DNA of 64,000 bases, from NCBI RefSeq assembly GCF_012641185.1, contig NZ_JAAXLK010000002.1, positions 1-64,000 on the forward strand, written 5' to 3'. Shown here piece after piece: positions 33,054 through 41,895 of the stretch. This DNA comes from Levilactobacillus tujiorum. Its GTDB lineage: Bacteria; Bacillota; Bacilli; Lactobacillales; Lactobacillaceae. Position 1 is the stretch's first letter, and each line of letters begins with the position of its first letter. The notes beneath the pieces were generated by a model, which did no database searches, was not told where the DNA came from, and saw nothing but the letters and a program-made list of their open reading frames with translations. The position numbers and the translations under genes are program-made.

Positions 33054-36000
33054 GTGAAGGTTTCAAAAAAGAATTATTGGTTATACACGCTAATTTTTAT
33101 CGGATTAGTCGTGGGCGTGTATGGGATCTTTATCCTGACCGGCAAGTCATTCATCTGGGAAGGGGATGGCTTGGCACAACACTACCCGGTACTGGAAAAG
33201 TTCTACACTTGGTTGCACGGCGGTAGCCTGTCAGGGTGGTCGTGGAATCTAGGGCCAGGTGCAGATAAATTAACCACCTTCTCGTATTATGTATTAGGTG
33301 ATCCGTTTAGTTATCTAATCTGGTTTTTCCCTAAGCACCATATCGAAATGGGTTATAACTTATTGATCCTATTGCGACTCTATGTGAGTGGCTTAGCCTT
33401 TATGCTCTTTGCACGGCAGCGTCATTTTAAACCAGGTAGCCAAATGCTCGGGACACTGACTTATACGTTTACGGGATATTCCTTGTATGTCAGCATTCGG
33501 CACCCATTTTTCCTGTTGCCCATGATTTTATTTCCACTGCTGGCTTACGGGATCGACCACATCTACGCGGGGAAGACGTGGTTACCATTAGCGATTTTTA
33601 CGGGCCTAGCGCTGGTTAGCAACTTTTATTTTGCGTACATACTGGCAATTGGTAGCTTATTTTATGCGGTGCTACGCTATCTGAGCATCCGAGAAACGAT
33701 TCATCAAAAAGGGTGGCCATTGATCACTAAGCTGGTTGGGGCTGGCTTACTCGGCTTCTTGTTGGCCGGCGTTCTCTTTATCCCATCCTTGATTGGGGTG
33801 CTGACGTCAACGCGGGCTACCGGGAATTTTGCTAATGGGTATTTTATCTACCCAATCAGTTATTATTTACGATTACCTAACGCGTTAATTACGACGGGGA
33901 ATCCCATGCGTTTCTGGGCTAATCTCGGCCTTGCAGGGTTGACCTTCTTGAGCTTGATGTACGTGGTCCGCCATGCACGCCGTTACTTGTGGTTCGATAT
34001 TGGACTGTTAATCTTAGGTGTCGGTTCGTTGCTGCCAGAAGTGGCGGCAATCATGAATGGTGGTACGACGCCATCGCAACGTTGGCTCCTCTTAGGCTGC
34101 TTAGCCTTCAGTTTAGCAGTCATGCACTTCATTGACGCGTTGCCACGGCTTGACCGGAGTGATATTTCGGCGATGATCGCGGGAACCCTGGTCCTCTTAG
34201 GCTTGGTGTGGGCAGCAAATGGATTTATTTTCAGCAATCAGACGCATGACTTAGTCGTCTACGGCATCTTGTTGCTGACGTTAGGTGCGATTGCGGTCGG
34301 TCACTTTTATCAGTGGTCCCGCCACCGGGTGATTTGGACGTTGTTGGGATTGTTGTGTGTAAACATCATTGCTAACGGGTATGGTTACTTCAGTCCTAAC
34401 GCTGGTGGGGCAAGCAATCAGTTGCTTCACCGGGGAGTCGCGACGAAGTTCCAGAAGAACTTTTATGACGGTGCTGAAGACTACGTTAAGGCTCAGCCAG
34501 GGTTTAAGCGTAGTAGTATCAGCAAGTACTATTACTACAGTAATGACGCGAAGACCAACATGGGGATGAACCTCGGTGCGCATGACATTATGTCTTACTT
34601 CTCCATTCAGGATGGGTCTGTCGGGGAATTCAGCGAAGAATTGGCGAACTCACAATTTAAGATGAATAAGCCTATTAATCAGGCAGACAGTCGGACCACC
34701 ATGAGTAACTTGTTGGGGGTCAACTATATCTTCGCCCGGAGTAATCAGTTGAAGACCCAAGCCTTTCCTTATGGATATGTGCCGGTTAAAAAGAACGGCA
34801 AGGTGTTGACCTACAAGGATCGACCAGTTCATGATTTGGGGAACAATTATAATACGGTCATTTTGAAGTCAAAGTACGCTTTACCATTAGCTTACTTGCA
34901 AACGAAACAGTTAAGTGCCAAGCAATTTGCCCAATTAAATGGGAGTGACAAAGAACAAGCGCTGACTTACGGCGCCCTGACAGACCAGAAGGTGAAAGGG
35001 GTCAAGACGGCGACTTATCGGAGTCATAGCCGGGACTTAGGTTATCAGACTAGAGCTGACAGAAGTACTGTATTGGATAATTTGAAACAAGTAGCCACTT
35101 TCCGGAAACAGGGTAATCAAATGGATCCGGCTAAGATTACCACCACGAAGTCTTCCTTGATGCAAACCAACCAAGACCGTGCGGTTCATATTACGGATGA
35201 TAAGGCCCGGTTGAAGCGTCTTACGGGGCAAAACCGGCAGGCACTTGCGCAAAATAAGCAAACGAATCAGCAGTCGTTGCACAAAATGATTAGTGATAAC
35301 CAGAATATGCCGGTTACGTACAGACTGCACCTCAACGACCCTAAGCAGGCCAAGGGGACTGAGCTGTATCTAGAGTTGGATGGGATTAAGGCCGACCGCC
35401 TTTCCGTTCGTGACAAGTACCAAGCTGCCAAGAACACGAAGGCGTTTGGTAATCAGGCATTCTCTGGGATTGAACGGATTAATCAATTGCGTTCAGGTTT
35501 ATGGAACCAAAGTGATGGGGCCTATTCAGTGACGGCGACAACGTCCAACAACGTGTCGAGTTTCAATCAGTTAGGCCAAACCAATTTGTCGGATTATCAA
35601 CCAAAACACCATGTTTTGTTGAATCTGGGATACTCGAACAAGACGCGTCGCAATATTAAGTTGACGTTCCAAGGCGTGAAGAGCTTGTCGTTTAAATCGG
35701 CAAAGGTGATCGCCGTTCCATTTGGAAGTCAATATGCTAAGCGGATGACGCACCTGCAACAGCAAGGCTTGCAAGGACTAAACGTGCAAGAGAATCGGGT
35801 CACGGGGACGGCGCATGCCGCTCAGACCAGTGTCTTAACGACCTCCATTCCGTATAACTCTGGCTGGAAGTTAACCGTTGATGGGAAGCAACAGCCGATT
35901 ACGAAGGTCAATGTTGGCTTTGTGGGGGCCCGCTTGACGGCTGGGACCCATAAGATTGTGCTCACGTACCGTACGCCAGGTCAACGCGTGGGAATGTTGA

Positions 36001-36074
36001 TGACCGCGTTGGGAGTCCTAGGCTTGCTGATTGCTGGCAGTTACTACTACTGGTGGTACCGGCGTCGGCGTTAG
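33054..36074 (+). CDS. YfhO-family large membrane protein
   Basis: 1006 aa from the GTG at 33054, which has GGGGAGAG upstream; a TTG at 32982 would add 24 unrelated residues. The N-terminal ~450 residues contain about twelve membrane helices with the family signature FIWEGDGLAQHYPVLEKFY and GLALVSNFYFAYI. A large extracytoplasmic domain follows (about 480-980), then a final membrane helix and basic tail (WWYRRRR). YfhO/YkoS-type proteins are GT-C-like and implicated in glycosylating lipoteichoic acid or other envelope polymers. The specific sugar is not deducible. Monocistronic. Confidence 0.85.
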   Translation: MKVSKKNYWLYTLIFIGLVVGVYGIFILTGKSFIWEGDGLAQHYPVLEKFYTWLHGGSLSGWSWNLGPGADKLTTFSYYVLGDPFSYLIWFFPKHHIEMGYNLLILLRLYVSGLAFMLFARQRHFKPGSQMLGTLTYTFTGYSLYVSIRHPFFLLPMILFPLLAYGIDHIYAGKTWLPLAIFTGLALVSNFYFAYILAIGSLFYAVLRYLSIRETIHQKGWPLITKLVGAGLLGFLLAGVLFIPSLIGVLTSTRATGNFANGYFIYPISYYLRLPNALITTGNPMRFWANLGLAGLTFLSLMYVVRHARRYLWFDIGLLILGVGSLLPEVAAIMNGGTTPSQRWLLLGCLAFSLAVMHFIDALPRLDRSDISAMIAGTLVLLGLVWAANGFIFSNQTHDLVVYGILLLTLGAIAVGHFYQWSRHRVIWTLLGLLCVNIIANGYGYFSPNAGGASNQLLHRGVATKFQKNFYDGAEDYVKAQPGFKRSSISKYYYYSNDAKTNMGMNLGAHDIMSYFSIQDGSVGEFSEELANSQFKMNKPINQADSRTTMSNLLGVNYIFARSNQLKTQAFPYGYVPVKKNGKVLTYKDRPVHDLGNNYNTVILKSKYALPLAYLQTKQLSAKQFAQLNGSDKEQALTYGALTDQKVKGVKTATYRSHSRDLGYQTRADRSTVLDNLKQVATFRKQGNQMDPAKITTTKSSLMQTNQDRAVHITDDKARLKRLTGQNRQALAQNKQTNQQSLHKMISDNQNMPVTYRLHLNDPKQAKGTELYLELDGIKADRLSVRDKYQAAKNTKAFGNQAFSGIERINQLRSGLWNQSDGAYSVTATTSNNVSSFNQLGQTNLSDYQPKHHVLLNLGYSNKTRRNIKLTFQGVKSLSFKSAKVIAVPFGSQYAKRMTHLQQQGLQGLNVQENRVTGTAHAAQTSVLTTSIPYNSGWKLTVDGKQQPITKVNVGFVGARLTAGTHKIVLTYRTPGQRVGMLMTALGVLGLLIAGSYYYWWYRRRR

Positions 36075-36121
36075 GCGATGTATGTTATTGAAGAATGATT
36101 AATGATAGTTAACGAGTAAGC

Positions 36122-36160
36122 GAGGGGGTCACCATGCAATTCAGCGTGGTGACCCTCTTT
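36122..36160 (+). terminator. Terminator of the YfhO gene
   Basis: GAGGGGGTCACCA pairs with TGGTGACCCTC around a 12-nt loop, then TTTG. The following 36161-36480 shows no further feature. Confidence 0.75.
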
Positions 36161-36480
36161 GTTAGTTATAATTGAAAAAATCCCAAATCAAAGTGGAAAA
36201 CAAGATGAGAAGAAAAGTGACCTCTGCAAATAAATAATGATGGGGTGGTGTCTGACGTTTTCCCATCATACGCGTGACCTGTTCTGCTGGGTGGCTGAAG
36301 GCTGATGGGTGATAAAGTATCCGAGTATGGCTAACATGGTGAGTAAGGTTCCTCCTGATTAGGCTCAAACGGTAGCTTTATCATAAATGAAACAACAGTG
36401 AAAGACAAGAAGTTTGTCTATTTAATTATTAATGGTATATAACGATAATTATAACAAGGACTACGCTGCCACCATATAGG

Positions 36481-36738
36481 CTAGGAGGCGACTGCGTTGG
36501 CGCTAGTGAGTACCGTGAATTTCTCAATGATAAACTGCCGGCGGGCATTATAGTGGCCATAAATCGCCACACGAGAGCCACTGGTAGCTTGGTATAAGAA
36601 GTTTAGGCCGTGCTGATGGATCAGACAGTTTAGCTCCTCATCGGTCGTTGTACGCAGTTTGACATAGAGTAGTAGGGGATTTAGCTTCAATACTTTAGGA
36701 TCGGACAGCAACGTTCCGTTGATAGCTAAGTGGCTCAT
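36481..36738 (-). CDS. Small OB-fold-like hypothetical protein, 85 aa
   Basis: It begins MSHLAINGTLLSDPKVLKL and contains SGSRVAIYGHYNARRQFIIEKF. The pattern of short beta strands with a GxxxxDP turn and a basic-aromatic strand recalls a minimal single-strand-binding OB fold, but similarity is weak. A strong TTGAGGTGAT ribosome site lies upstream. Its promoter (36759-36787) contains a palindromic operator in the spacer, so expression is probably inducible. No regulator gene is adjacent. Confidence 0.6.
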   Translation of the reverse strand: MSHLAINGTLLSDPKVLKLNPLLLYVKLRTTTDEELNCLIHQHGLNFLYQATSGSRVAIYGHYNARRQFIIEKFTVLTSANAVAS

Positions 36739-36758
36739 AGTTAATCACCTCAAAATTG

Positions 36759-36787
36759 ATTATACGAACGAGCGTTCGATTCGTCAA
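36759..36787 (-). promoter_or_regulatory. Consensus promoter with TetR-type operator in the spacer
   Basis: On the minus strand TTGACG (36787-36782), exactly 17 bp, TATAAT (36764-36759). The palindrome CGAACG-AG-CGTTCG (36765-36778 on the plus strand) fills most of the spacer, the classic position for TetR/AcrR-family repression. Confidence 0.7.
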
Positions 36788-36985
36788 GTGGGTTGTCTCT
36801 AGTATAAATTTAGGCGGGGAGTCATGGTTAGTTGTGACTTAGCGACTACTACTCACAATGCTGGGCTAGGGGGCAAGGTCAATAGAATGGAGTAGGTGAC
36901 TTAAAATGGGCGCTTCAGGAATGGTTAGATCAGGTATGATAAAATAAACTTGGAGGTTTAGCATGTTTGTCTGAATGATCTATAG

Positions 36986-37132
36986 GGGCATTTGTTGGCA
37001 AATGGTACAGATACCGGCGCACCCACTCAAACTAGGAGTAGTGCACTGGCTGAGTTAAATAAAATTTTTGTTGGGCGAGAGCAGAGGGCTTATTTGATAA
37101 GCAGTTATCGCGTGATGTTAGGAGACTTTTGA
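36986..37132 (+). pseudogene. Possible gene remnant or small ORF
   Basis: After a TTGGAGG and ATG at 36963 that stops at once (MFV stop), a second frame is open from 36986 to a TGA at 37130-37132. It has protein-like composition (LLANGTDTGAPTQTRSS, then ALAELNKIFVGREQRAYLIS). Its stop directly abuts the ATG of the next gene, as in an operon. It could be a frameshifted small gene; a short TTG-started ORF is the alternative. Confidence 0.3.
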
Positions 37133-37327
37133 ATGGCTAAAAATGAATATACTGAAGCCCGTGCCAAGGCTAATAAAAAGTGGAATGATCATCATAAAGA
37201 ACGTACCCGCTACTTGAATGCACGCTCTAGTGCCCGCAGTTTTATCCGCAAAAAGGCAACGTTAGACGATTTACAGGAGCTGGAACAATTAATTGCAGAT
37301 CGGCGTACAGAACTAAAAGAGGAGTAA
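37133..37327 (+). CDS. Conserved small hypothetical protein, 64 aa
   Basis: A highly charged helical protein: MAKNEYTEARAKANKKW, then ERTRYLNARSSARSFIRKKATLDDLQELEQLI. I recall this as a widespread small lactobacillar family, conserved in the SSARSFIR-KAT segment, with no known function. GGAGA precedes the ATG. The composition suggests a nucleic-acid or ribosome-associated peptide, which is inference only. Terminator follows. Confidence 0.7.
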   Translation: MAKNEYTEARAKANKKWNDHHKERTRYLNARSSARSFIRKKATLDDLQELEQLIADRRTELKEE

Positions 37328-37337
37328 AGCGACGACC

Positions 37338-37370
37338 GACCATCCATTCAGTTGAGGGATGGTTTTTATT
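37338..37370 (+). terminator. Terminator of the 64-aa gene
   Basis: ACCATCC/GGATGGT with TTTTTATTT. Confidence 0.75.
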
Positions 37371-37425
37371 TGCGCTCAGTAGCGTTACACTAGTGGTGTT
37401 CGATACATAGGTAGGGGGAAATAAC

Positions 37426-38241
37426 ATGATAAAATTGAAATGTAGATATGTCACTGCGCTGATGCTGTTGAGTGCAGCGATTGGTGTTGGAAGTGCTGTG
37501 GGAACGGAGACCACGGCCAATGCATCGAGTAAATACTTAAACTTGGGACAGTCGGGGTATGTGCGCACTAAAAGAGCAATGTACGTGGGCATTTATCAGA
37601 AACACGGTAATACGTATAAACCACTGTTGAAGAAGAAAGGGGCACTGCTGCGAGTGGCAGCGATACAACAAGCTTCTAGTCGTGGCGCAGTTAAAGTTTC
37701 ATTCACTTCTGGAGCGGTGCACTATAGTCGGCTAAGTAAGCTCAGATTTACGACTAGACCGACGATTCCATTGACCAAGGCCAACTTTAAGAACGTTAAA
37801 TTAAAGGCCCCAATTCGGGGAACGGTCTTACGAGCAGGTAAGGGATTCAAGCGGGATAGTCAGTTTAACTATGGGAATAGCTCGGCGTTCTATCTCACCT
37901 TGGATAACTATCTTCAATACTATAGTAAGGCGGCTATGACGAAGTATGACCCCATGGGTGAGATGGTGATTGATGGTGGTCACACTATGGATAATTTCAA
38001 GCCCACCGCATCAATCAAGATGACCAAGACCACGGTTAAGGGCAATACGACCACTGTTCAATATCGTCACTACATTAAGGGAATCCCTGGGAAAAAACTA
38101 GGTGCTCATAAGTATCAGATTAAGATAACCAATCGTCATACACTTGGCGGAAGAAATTTCGGTGAGGAAGATCGCGGTAGTTGGACAAATTACACGGTCA
38201 ATGGCAAGCCCTATTTTGCTGGTATGATCTACACTGACTAA
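37426..38241 (+). CDS. Secreted hypothetical protein, 271 aa
   Basis: A Sec signal peptide (about 1-34, ending ANAS) precedes a basic beta-rich mature protein. The first part (about 38-105) has an SH3-like/SLAP-like pattern (YVRTKRAMYVGIYQKHGNTYKPLLKKKGALLRV). The second half (GEMVIDGGHTMDNFKPTASIKMTK) is unique. No LPxTG or membrane anchor. RBS GGGGG before the ATG. Probably a wall-associated or released protein; I do not recognise the family. Confidence 0.65.
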   Translation: MIKLKCRYVTALMLLSAAIGVGSAVGTETTANASSKYLNLGQSGYVRTKRAMYVGIYQKHGNTYKPLLKKKGALLRVAAIQQASSRGAVKVSFTSGAVHYSRLSKLRFTTRPTIPLTKANFKNVKLKAPIRGTVLRAGKGFKRDSQFNYGNSSAFYLTLDNYLQYYSKAAMTKYDPMGEMVIDGGHTMDNFKPTASIKMTKTTVKGNTTTVQYRHYIKGIPGKKLGAHKYQIKITNRHTLGGRNFGEEDRGSWTNYTVNGKPYFAGMIYTD

Positions 38242-38580
38242 GAGATTAAGAGAAGACTGCCCGTCGTGGGTGGCCTTTTTTTGGTACCGCGAGCATTTGG
38301 CGCTCAGCGATAGATATTTACACAACAGCTATGAATAAGAAAAGGACGATTCAGATGCCAGTCATTTAGATTGCTAGTTGCTGCAGATCTGGTGGGGAAG
38401 TCGTCTGGTTATGTGAATGTCTTTCAATGGTTATCCACAGAAGATAATGCAAAATCCAAGTTGTCGGTTATGGCTAGCAAGCTTAGCAACCGAAAAACCA
38501 CGCGGTATTGTGCTTTTAATTTACGATTGGTGGCGTATACTGTGAGGCGCAAATTCATTAGGGGTTAGCGGGGGAGCATT
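38242..38580. other. Low-GC stretch with duplicated segment
   Basis: No credible gene. About 38355-38400 is similar to 39131-39181 (shared TGCCAG, ATTTAGATT, TTAGTTG/CTAGTTG, AGA-CTG). Each segment is followed by a TTATCCACA (38431-38439 and 39241-39249). These look like decayed copies of one mobile or coding segment. Confidence 0.35.
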
Positions 38581-38940
38581 ATGTTCAATTGCAGATTTAG
38601 CTTTCTTTATAAGAAATCGTTTTATGTATTCGTAGCGGTGTACACGCTTGAGATTATGTTTTCGTTGTTCATATACTCTCATTTAAAAAGTGCGATCCCT
38701 GTGCATATAGGAATTGGTAGCGTCGACTCATTGACTGATGCTAAATATACTATTTTTTTACTGCCAATAGTCTGTGTCGTAGCAAGTTATGCATTAAAAT
38801 CAGAAGCTATTGATAGTAGATATGGTGAGGGGAGCCCAACTGACAATATCTTAAAAATCCTATTTTTCTTACTACAAGTGTTGTTGGTTGTGGGATCTGT
38901 TTATTATTTTTATATTGTATACAGATATTACACCGTGTAA
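38581..38940 (+). CDS. Small membrane protein with DUF1648/SdpI-like segment
   Basis: 119 aa with three predicted membrane helices (about 12-32, 58-75 and 92-115). Between the first two, AIPVHIGIGSVDSLTDAKYTIFLLPIV resembles the DUF1648 signature (P-x-H-x..G..D......LLP) of SdpI-type proteins. Those are sometimes immunity factors against secreted toxins. A GGGGGAGC precedes the ATG. AT-rich composition and isolation suggest recent acquisition. No toxin partner is visible. Confidence 0.55.
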   Translation: MFNCRFSFLYKKSFYVFVAVYTLEIMFSLFIYSHLKSAIPVHIGIGSVDSLTDAKYTIFLLPIVCVVASYALKSEAIDSRYGEGSPTDNILKILFFLLQVLLVVGSVYYFYIVYRYYTV

Positions 38941-39274
38941 AAACTGTTAACAAAACTGCCTGTTACCTCGCGTGTGACGTTACTGAAATGGTAGTTTTTG
39001 ACCTGAATCTTAATGAAAATGGACGACGATTAGTGGTAAATTAGAGCAGTGAAAAAGGCCGTAATCACAGTATTTTTGATAACTCGTGATTACAGCTGAT
39101 AGCAAATGAGGAAAAAATGAGCCAACTCAGGAACTTGCCAGCTATTTAGATTCTTAGTTGATGTAGAGCTGTGTTTGGTAAGAGAATTGCCTGAAAAAGT
39201 GGCTACGTTTTTGGCTACACTTTGATGAAAAAAACGGGGGTTATCCACAAGTATCCATATAAAGTCTAATGCAC
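38941..39274. other. Intergenic, nothing firm
   Basis: AT-rich, no gene that I can support. It contains the second copy of the duplicated segment (39131-39181) and a TTATCCACA at 39241-39249. Confidence 0.3.
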
Positions 39275-39319
39275 TAAAAAAGCCGCTAACTCAACGTTTG
39301 CACGTCTGATTAGCGACTA
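39275..39319 (-). terminator. Terminator of tRNA-Gln
   Basis: On the minus strand GTCGCTAA pairs with TTAGCGGC, followed by T6. Confidence 0.75.
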
Positions 39320-39333
39320 CCGAAATGATTCAA

Positions 39334-39406
39334 TTGGGTATACTGGGCTCGAACCAGTAAATTACGGATTCAGAGTCCGCTGCCTTACCAATTTGGCGAA
39401 TACCCA
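39334..39406 (-). tRNA. tRNA-Gln (anticodon CUG)
   Basis: A 73-nt cloverleaf on the minus strand. Acceptor TGGGTAT/ATACCCA, D-arm GCCAAATTGGTAAGGC, anticodon arm CGGA-CTCTGAA-TCCG giving CTG (decodes CAG), T-arm ACTGG-TTCGAGC-CCAGT, discriminator A. CCA is not encoded. Confidence 0.9.
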
Positions 39407-39534
39407 ATAAGGCTTGTTGCTGAAACAACTATTTAATAGTAACTTGTTTGGATATTAGTGTCAACCGATTTTTCTGAAAAAGTTGGTAAAACTGTATGAA
39501 TTCCCAATTGAATGTAATTTTATGCAGAGAAGGA

Positions 39535-39563
39535 TTGACAATTATCTGAGAATAGCGTACATT
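39535..39563 (+). promoter_or_regulatory. Promoter of tRNA-Glu
   Basis: TTGACA (39535-39540), 17 bp, TACATT (39558-39563); the tRNA begins about 24 bp later. Confidence 0.65.
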
Positions 39564-39586
39564 AGTACTTGCCTAGTTAATGACAT

Positions 39587-39660
39587 TGCCCGCTGGTCAA
39601 ACTGGTTTAAGACGTCGCCCTCTCAAGGCGGAGTTACGGGTTCGAGCCCCGTGCGGGTGA
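39587..39660 (+). tRNA. tRNA-Glu (anticodon CUC)
   Basis: A 74-nt cloverleaf. Anticodon arm CGCC-CTCTCAA-GGCG gives CTC (decodes GAG); T-arm ACGGG-TTCGAGC-CCCGT; discriminator A. The acceptor stem TGCCCGC/GCGGGTG has two terminal wobble pairs (U1-G72, G2-U71), unlike the usual strong glutamate acceptor. CCA is not encoded. Confidence 0.85.
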
Positions 39661-39678
39661 TAAGTGGAAATGTTTGAT

Positions 39679-39735
39679 AAAAGAAACGAGCTATGAATGC
39701 TGTTCTATCAGCGTTTATAGCTCGTTTCTTTTTGG
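39679..39735 (+). terminator. Terminator of tRNA-Glu
   Basis: AAAGAAACGAGCTAT pairs with (A)TAGCTCGTTTCTTT, then further T residues. Confidence 0.85.
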
Positions 39736-39788
39736 CTTAGTTTATGCAATAACCGTATTCCGACCATTACTTGCCTAGCTTGACAGAA

Positions 39789-41573
39789 TCAGTGGCGCTT
39801 CTGATGAAACCAGAGGCCCCCAGTCGTGATGAGCAGGGCTAAACCAGCAAGGGTCAGGATAAGACCATCTGACTTGTGCTCACCGGTTTGTGGGAGCGTG
39901 TTGCCAGCATCGTAGTGTGCATGTGCAGCGGGCTTGGTAGTCCCTGGGGCTGGCGCAGCGTTACCGGCGTTGCTTGCCGTGGCAGATCCTGCGGCGTGGT
40001 TCATAGTGTTGGCCGGTCCTGTGATGGAACCACCAGCGCCACCGGTCGAAGCGTGATGGCTACTGCCCGATCCAGGTGTTGCCAGTGGCTTCACAGGCTT
40101 CACTGGTTTAACAGGCTTAGTGGGCTTGACTGGCTTGATCGGTTTCGTCGGCTTCGGTGGTTTAACCGAAGGCGTCGGCGTTGGGACAATTGGAACCTCA
40201 GGACTCGGTGGCGTCGTTGTCCCTGGATTTTCAGGATTACTCGTTCCTGGTTTTTCCGGTTCCGTTGGTGGCGTTACGCCTGGATTCTCAGGTTCTTCGG
40301 GGTTCTCATCTTCAGGATTCTCGGGCTCCGTTGGACCTAGGGACGTGCCCCCCGTATCCTCTTTAACATCCGAGGCTGTGATGTTGACGGTAGCTGTGTC
40401 GTCAGCCTTGATTTCAAATGGAATGGGTGTCTGGCTCAACTCATAGCCAGCTGGGGCCTTAGTTTCGACGAATTGATACTTACCAGCTGCTAGTCCGCTG
40501 TAGGTAATGATCCCTTCGGCATTGGTGGTGAGGTCAGCCTTGATGACCTTGCCAGTTGCATCCTGTAAGTCGTAGACGGCGCCCGCCAGCGCCTTAGCAG
40601 TGGCCTTGTCAGTTTTGGTTAGGGTCACAGCTCCAGTAGCTTGTTCAGTTCCACTGTTATTATTGTTATTGTTGTCGCCATTGCCGGTACCGCTACCGCC
40701 CCAGACGATTCGTGAATTGACAGTTTGGCCGTTCAAGATCGCGCTGTTCTTCCAAGTGCCACCAGTTCCGGAAACATCTGGCTTGGTATGGTAGGTGACA
40801 TTAACGGCGGTCGTGACATCGTCAAAACTAAGGATGATGGTATTTCCGGCTGCATCAACTGACGGTGTGATACTTCCGCCATCAGCGGTAAAGTTTCCAT
40901 TATTATCGAATTCCCCGGTCTGAGCGTGAACGCTACCGGGGACAAAGGTTTGTCCGGGCCCCAGGTTATCGGTAATGACCGTCTGACCAAGGTTGGTGCC
41001 ATTAGGGTTAAACGCAATATTCCAGGTTAACAGGGTGGGCTCGCCGGCTGCATTACGTCCGGCCACCCAACCGATTTTATTAATTCCCCAGTCTACGCCA
41101 ACGTCTTCTTTGTCTGCACTACCCTTGACGTAGAATTGAAGCTCACCACGCCGGTTAGTTGCCGGACTAGCGAGGGCATCGTTGAAGGTGATGACGCCAG
41201 TATTTTCACCCTCTGTAATCGTAAACGTCCCGATCTTTTGCCCATTATCGTCGTAGAGTGGGAAGGTAATATCGCGTCGTCCAACGGCACTGTGAGGGAA
41301 CGTGACGGTGGCGGTGTCGCCGTTTTGAATAGAGACACCGTCCGGAATACTCCATTTGTAGTCGACCGTATAGTTATCCCATTTGCCCAAGTCGCTCCCA
41401 TTAGGAATGACCTTACCGTTAGAATCCGTAATAATTGCATCGTTTTCACCCAGACCGGAGATCTCGATGTTTCTGGCGTGAGCAGTGATTTCACCAGCAC
41501 CAATCCCCCCGATAAGACAGACAACAATAGCGATCAGGATGCAAACGATGATGTGTGATTTTCTTTTTCGCAT
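39789..41573 (-). CDS. LPQTG-anchored MSCRAMM-type adhesin with SpaA/Cna_B domain
   Basis: 594 aa. An N-terminal signal/anchor (about 8-32) precedes an Ig-like adhesin region (about 35-295) resembling the fibrinogen/collagen-binding SdrC/Cna N-domains (ITFPLYDDNGQKIGTFTITEG, GQTVITDNLGPGQTFVPGS). A SpaA/Cna_B domain (about 312-400) has the E-box YQFVETKAPAGYE, which usually forms an intramolecular isopeptide bond. A Pro/Glu stalk, Pro-Lys repeats (KPVKPTKPVKPVKP) and the sortase signal LPQTG, hydrophobic span and HQKRH tail follow. Probable host or matrix adhesin. GGAGGAG precedes the ATG. Confidence 0.85.
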   Translation of the reverse strand: MRKRKSHIIVCILIAIVVCLIGGIGAGEITAHARNIEISGLGENDAIITDSNGKVIPNGSDLGKWDNYTVDYKWSIPDGVSIQNGDTATVTFPHSAVGRRDITFPLYDDNGQKIGTFTITEGENTGVITFNDALASPATNRRGELQFYVKGSADKEDVGVDWGINKIGWVAGRNAAGEPTLLTWNIAFNPNGTNLGQTVITDNLGPGQTFVPGSVHAQTGEFDNNGNFTADGGSITPSVDAAGNTIILSFDDVTTAVNVTYHTKPDVSGTGGTWKNSAILNGQTVNSRIVWGGSGTGNGDNNNNNNSGTEQATGAVTLTKTDKATAKALAGAVYDLQDATGKVIKADLTTNAEGIITYSGLAAGKYQFVETKAPAGYELSQTPIPFEIKADDTATVNITASDVKEDTGGTSLGPTEPENPEDENPEEPENPGVTPPTEPEKPGTSNPENPGTTTPPSPEVPIVPTPTPSVKPPKPTKPIKPVKPTKPVKPVKPVKPLATPGSGSSHHASTGGAGGSITGPANTMNHAAGSATASNAGNAAPAPGTTKPAAHAHYDAGNTLPQTGEHKSDGLILTLAGLALLITTGGLWFHQKRH

Positions 41574-41892
41574 CGTAGTTAATTCTCCTCCAATCGTCTA
41601 TTATCCCAACAACTAGCAAGCGCGCTCAGTAAGTCAAGCGACTAGCTGGTATCAGAATTTCTTACTTGTGTGACTATTTCTACTGCTCTGATATTTACTA
41701 TAGCGATAATCATGTTGGCGGGGGTTGAGAAAAGAACGAAAGTGGGGCGTTAAGTAGGTTATTAAAAGGATGCGGTGAAAAAATAGCAAATCGGTTGTTA
41801 ATCAGTGCAAAACGTTGCCACTATTGCTGGCGCAACGTCTTTGACCGACTAAGCTGATGGGAGCGTAAAGCATGCTAATCCCTAAAAAGAGC
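41574..41892. other. Intergenic upstream of the adhesin
   Basis: No gene seen. It contains an imperfect hairpin ACGTTGCC/GGCGCAACGT at about 41813-41839. Confidence 0.3.
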
Positions 41893-41895
41893 AAA

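Noticed and set aside
36162-36368. 68-codon minus-strand frame after the YfhO terminator
   Set aside because: No ribosome site and low-complexity product; probably non-coding.
38371-38568. 65-codon open frame in the low-GC stretch
   Set aside because: No ribosome-binding site, no recognisable composition, and it overlaps the decayed duplicated segment.
38431-39249. DnaA boxes (two TTATCCACA) as a replication origin
   Set aside because: Only two sites 800 bp apart, with no dnaA/dnaN/rep gene and no clustered boxes or AT-rich unwinding element.
39679-39735. Attenuator leader for the adhesin at 39789
   Set aside because: The hairpin follows the plus-strand tRNA-Glu and the adhesin is on the opposite strand, so it is simply the tRNA terminator (possibly shared).
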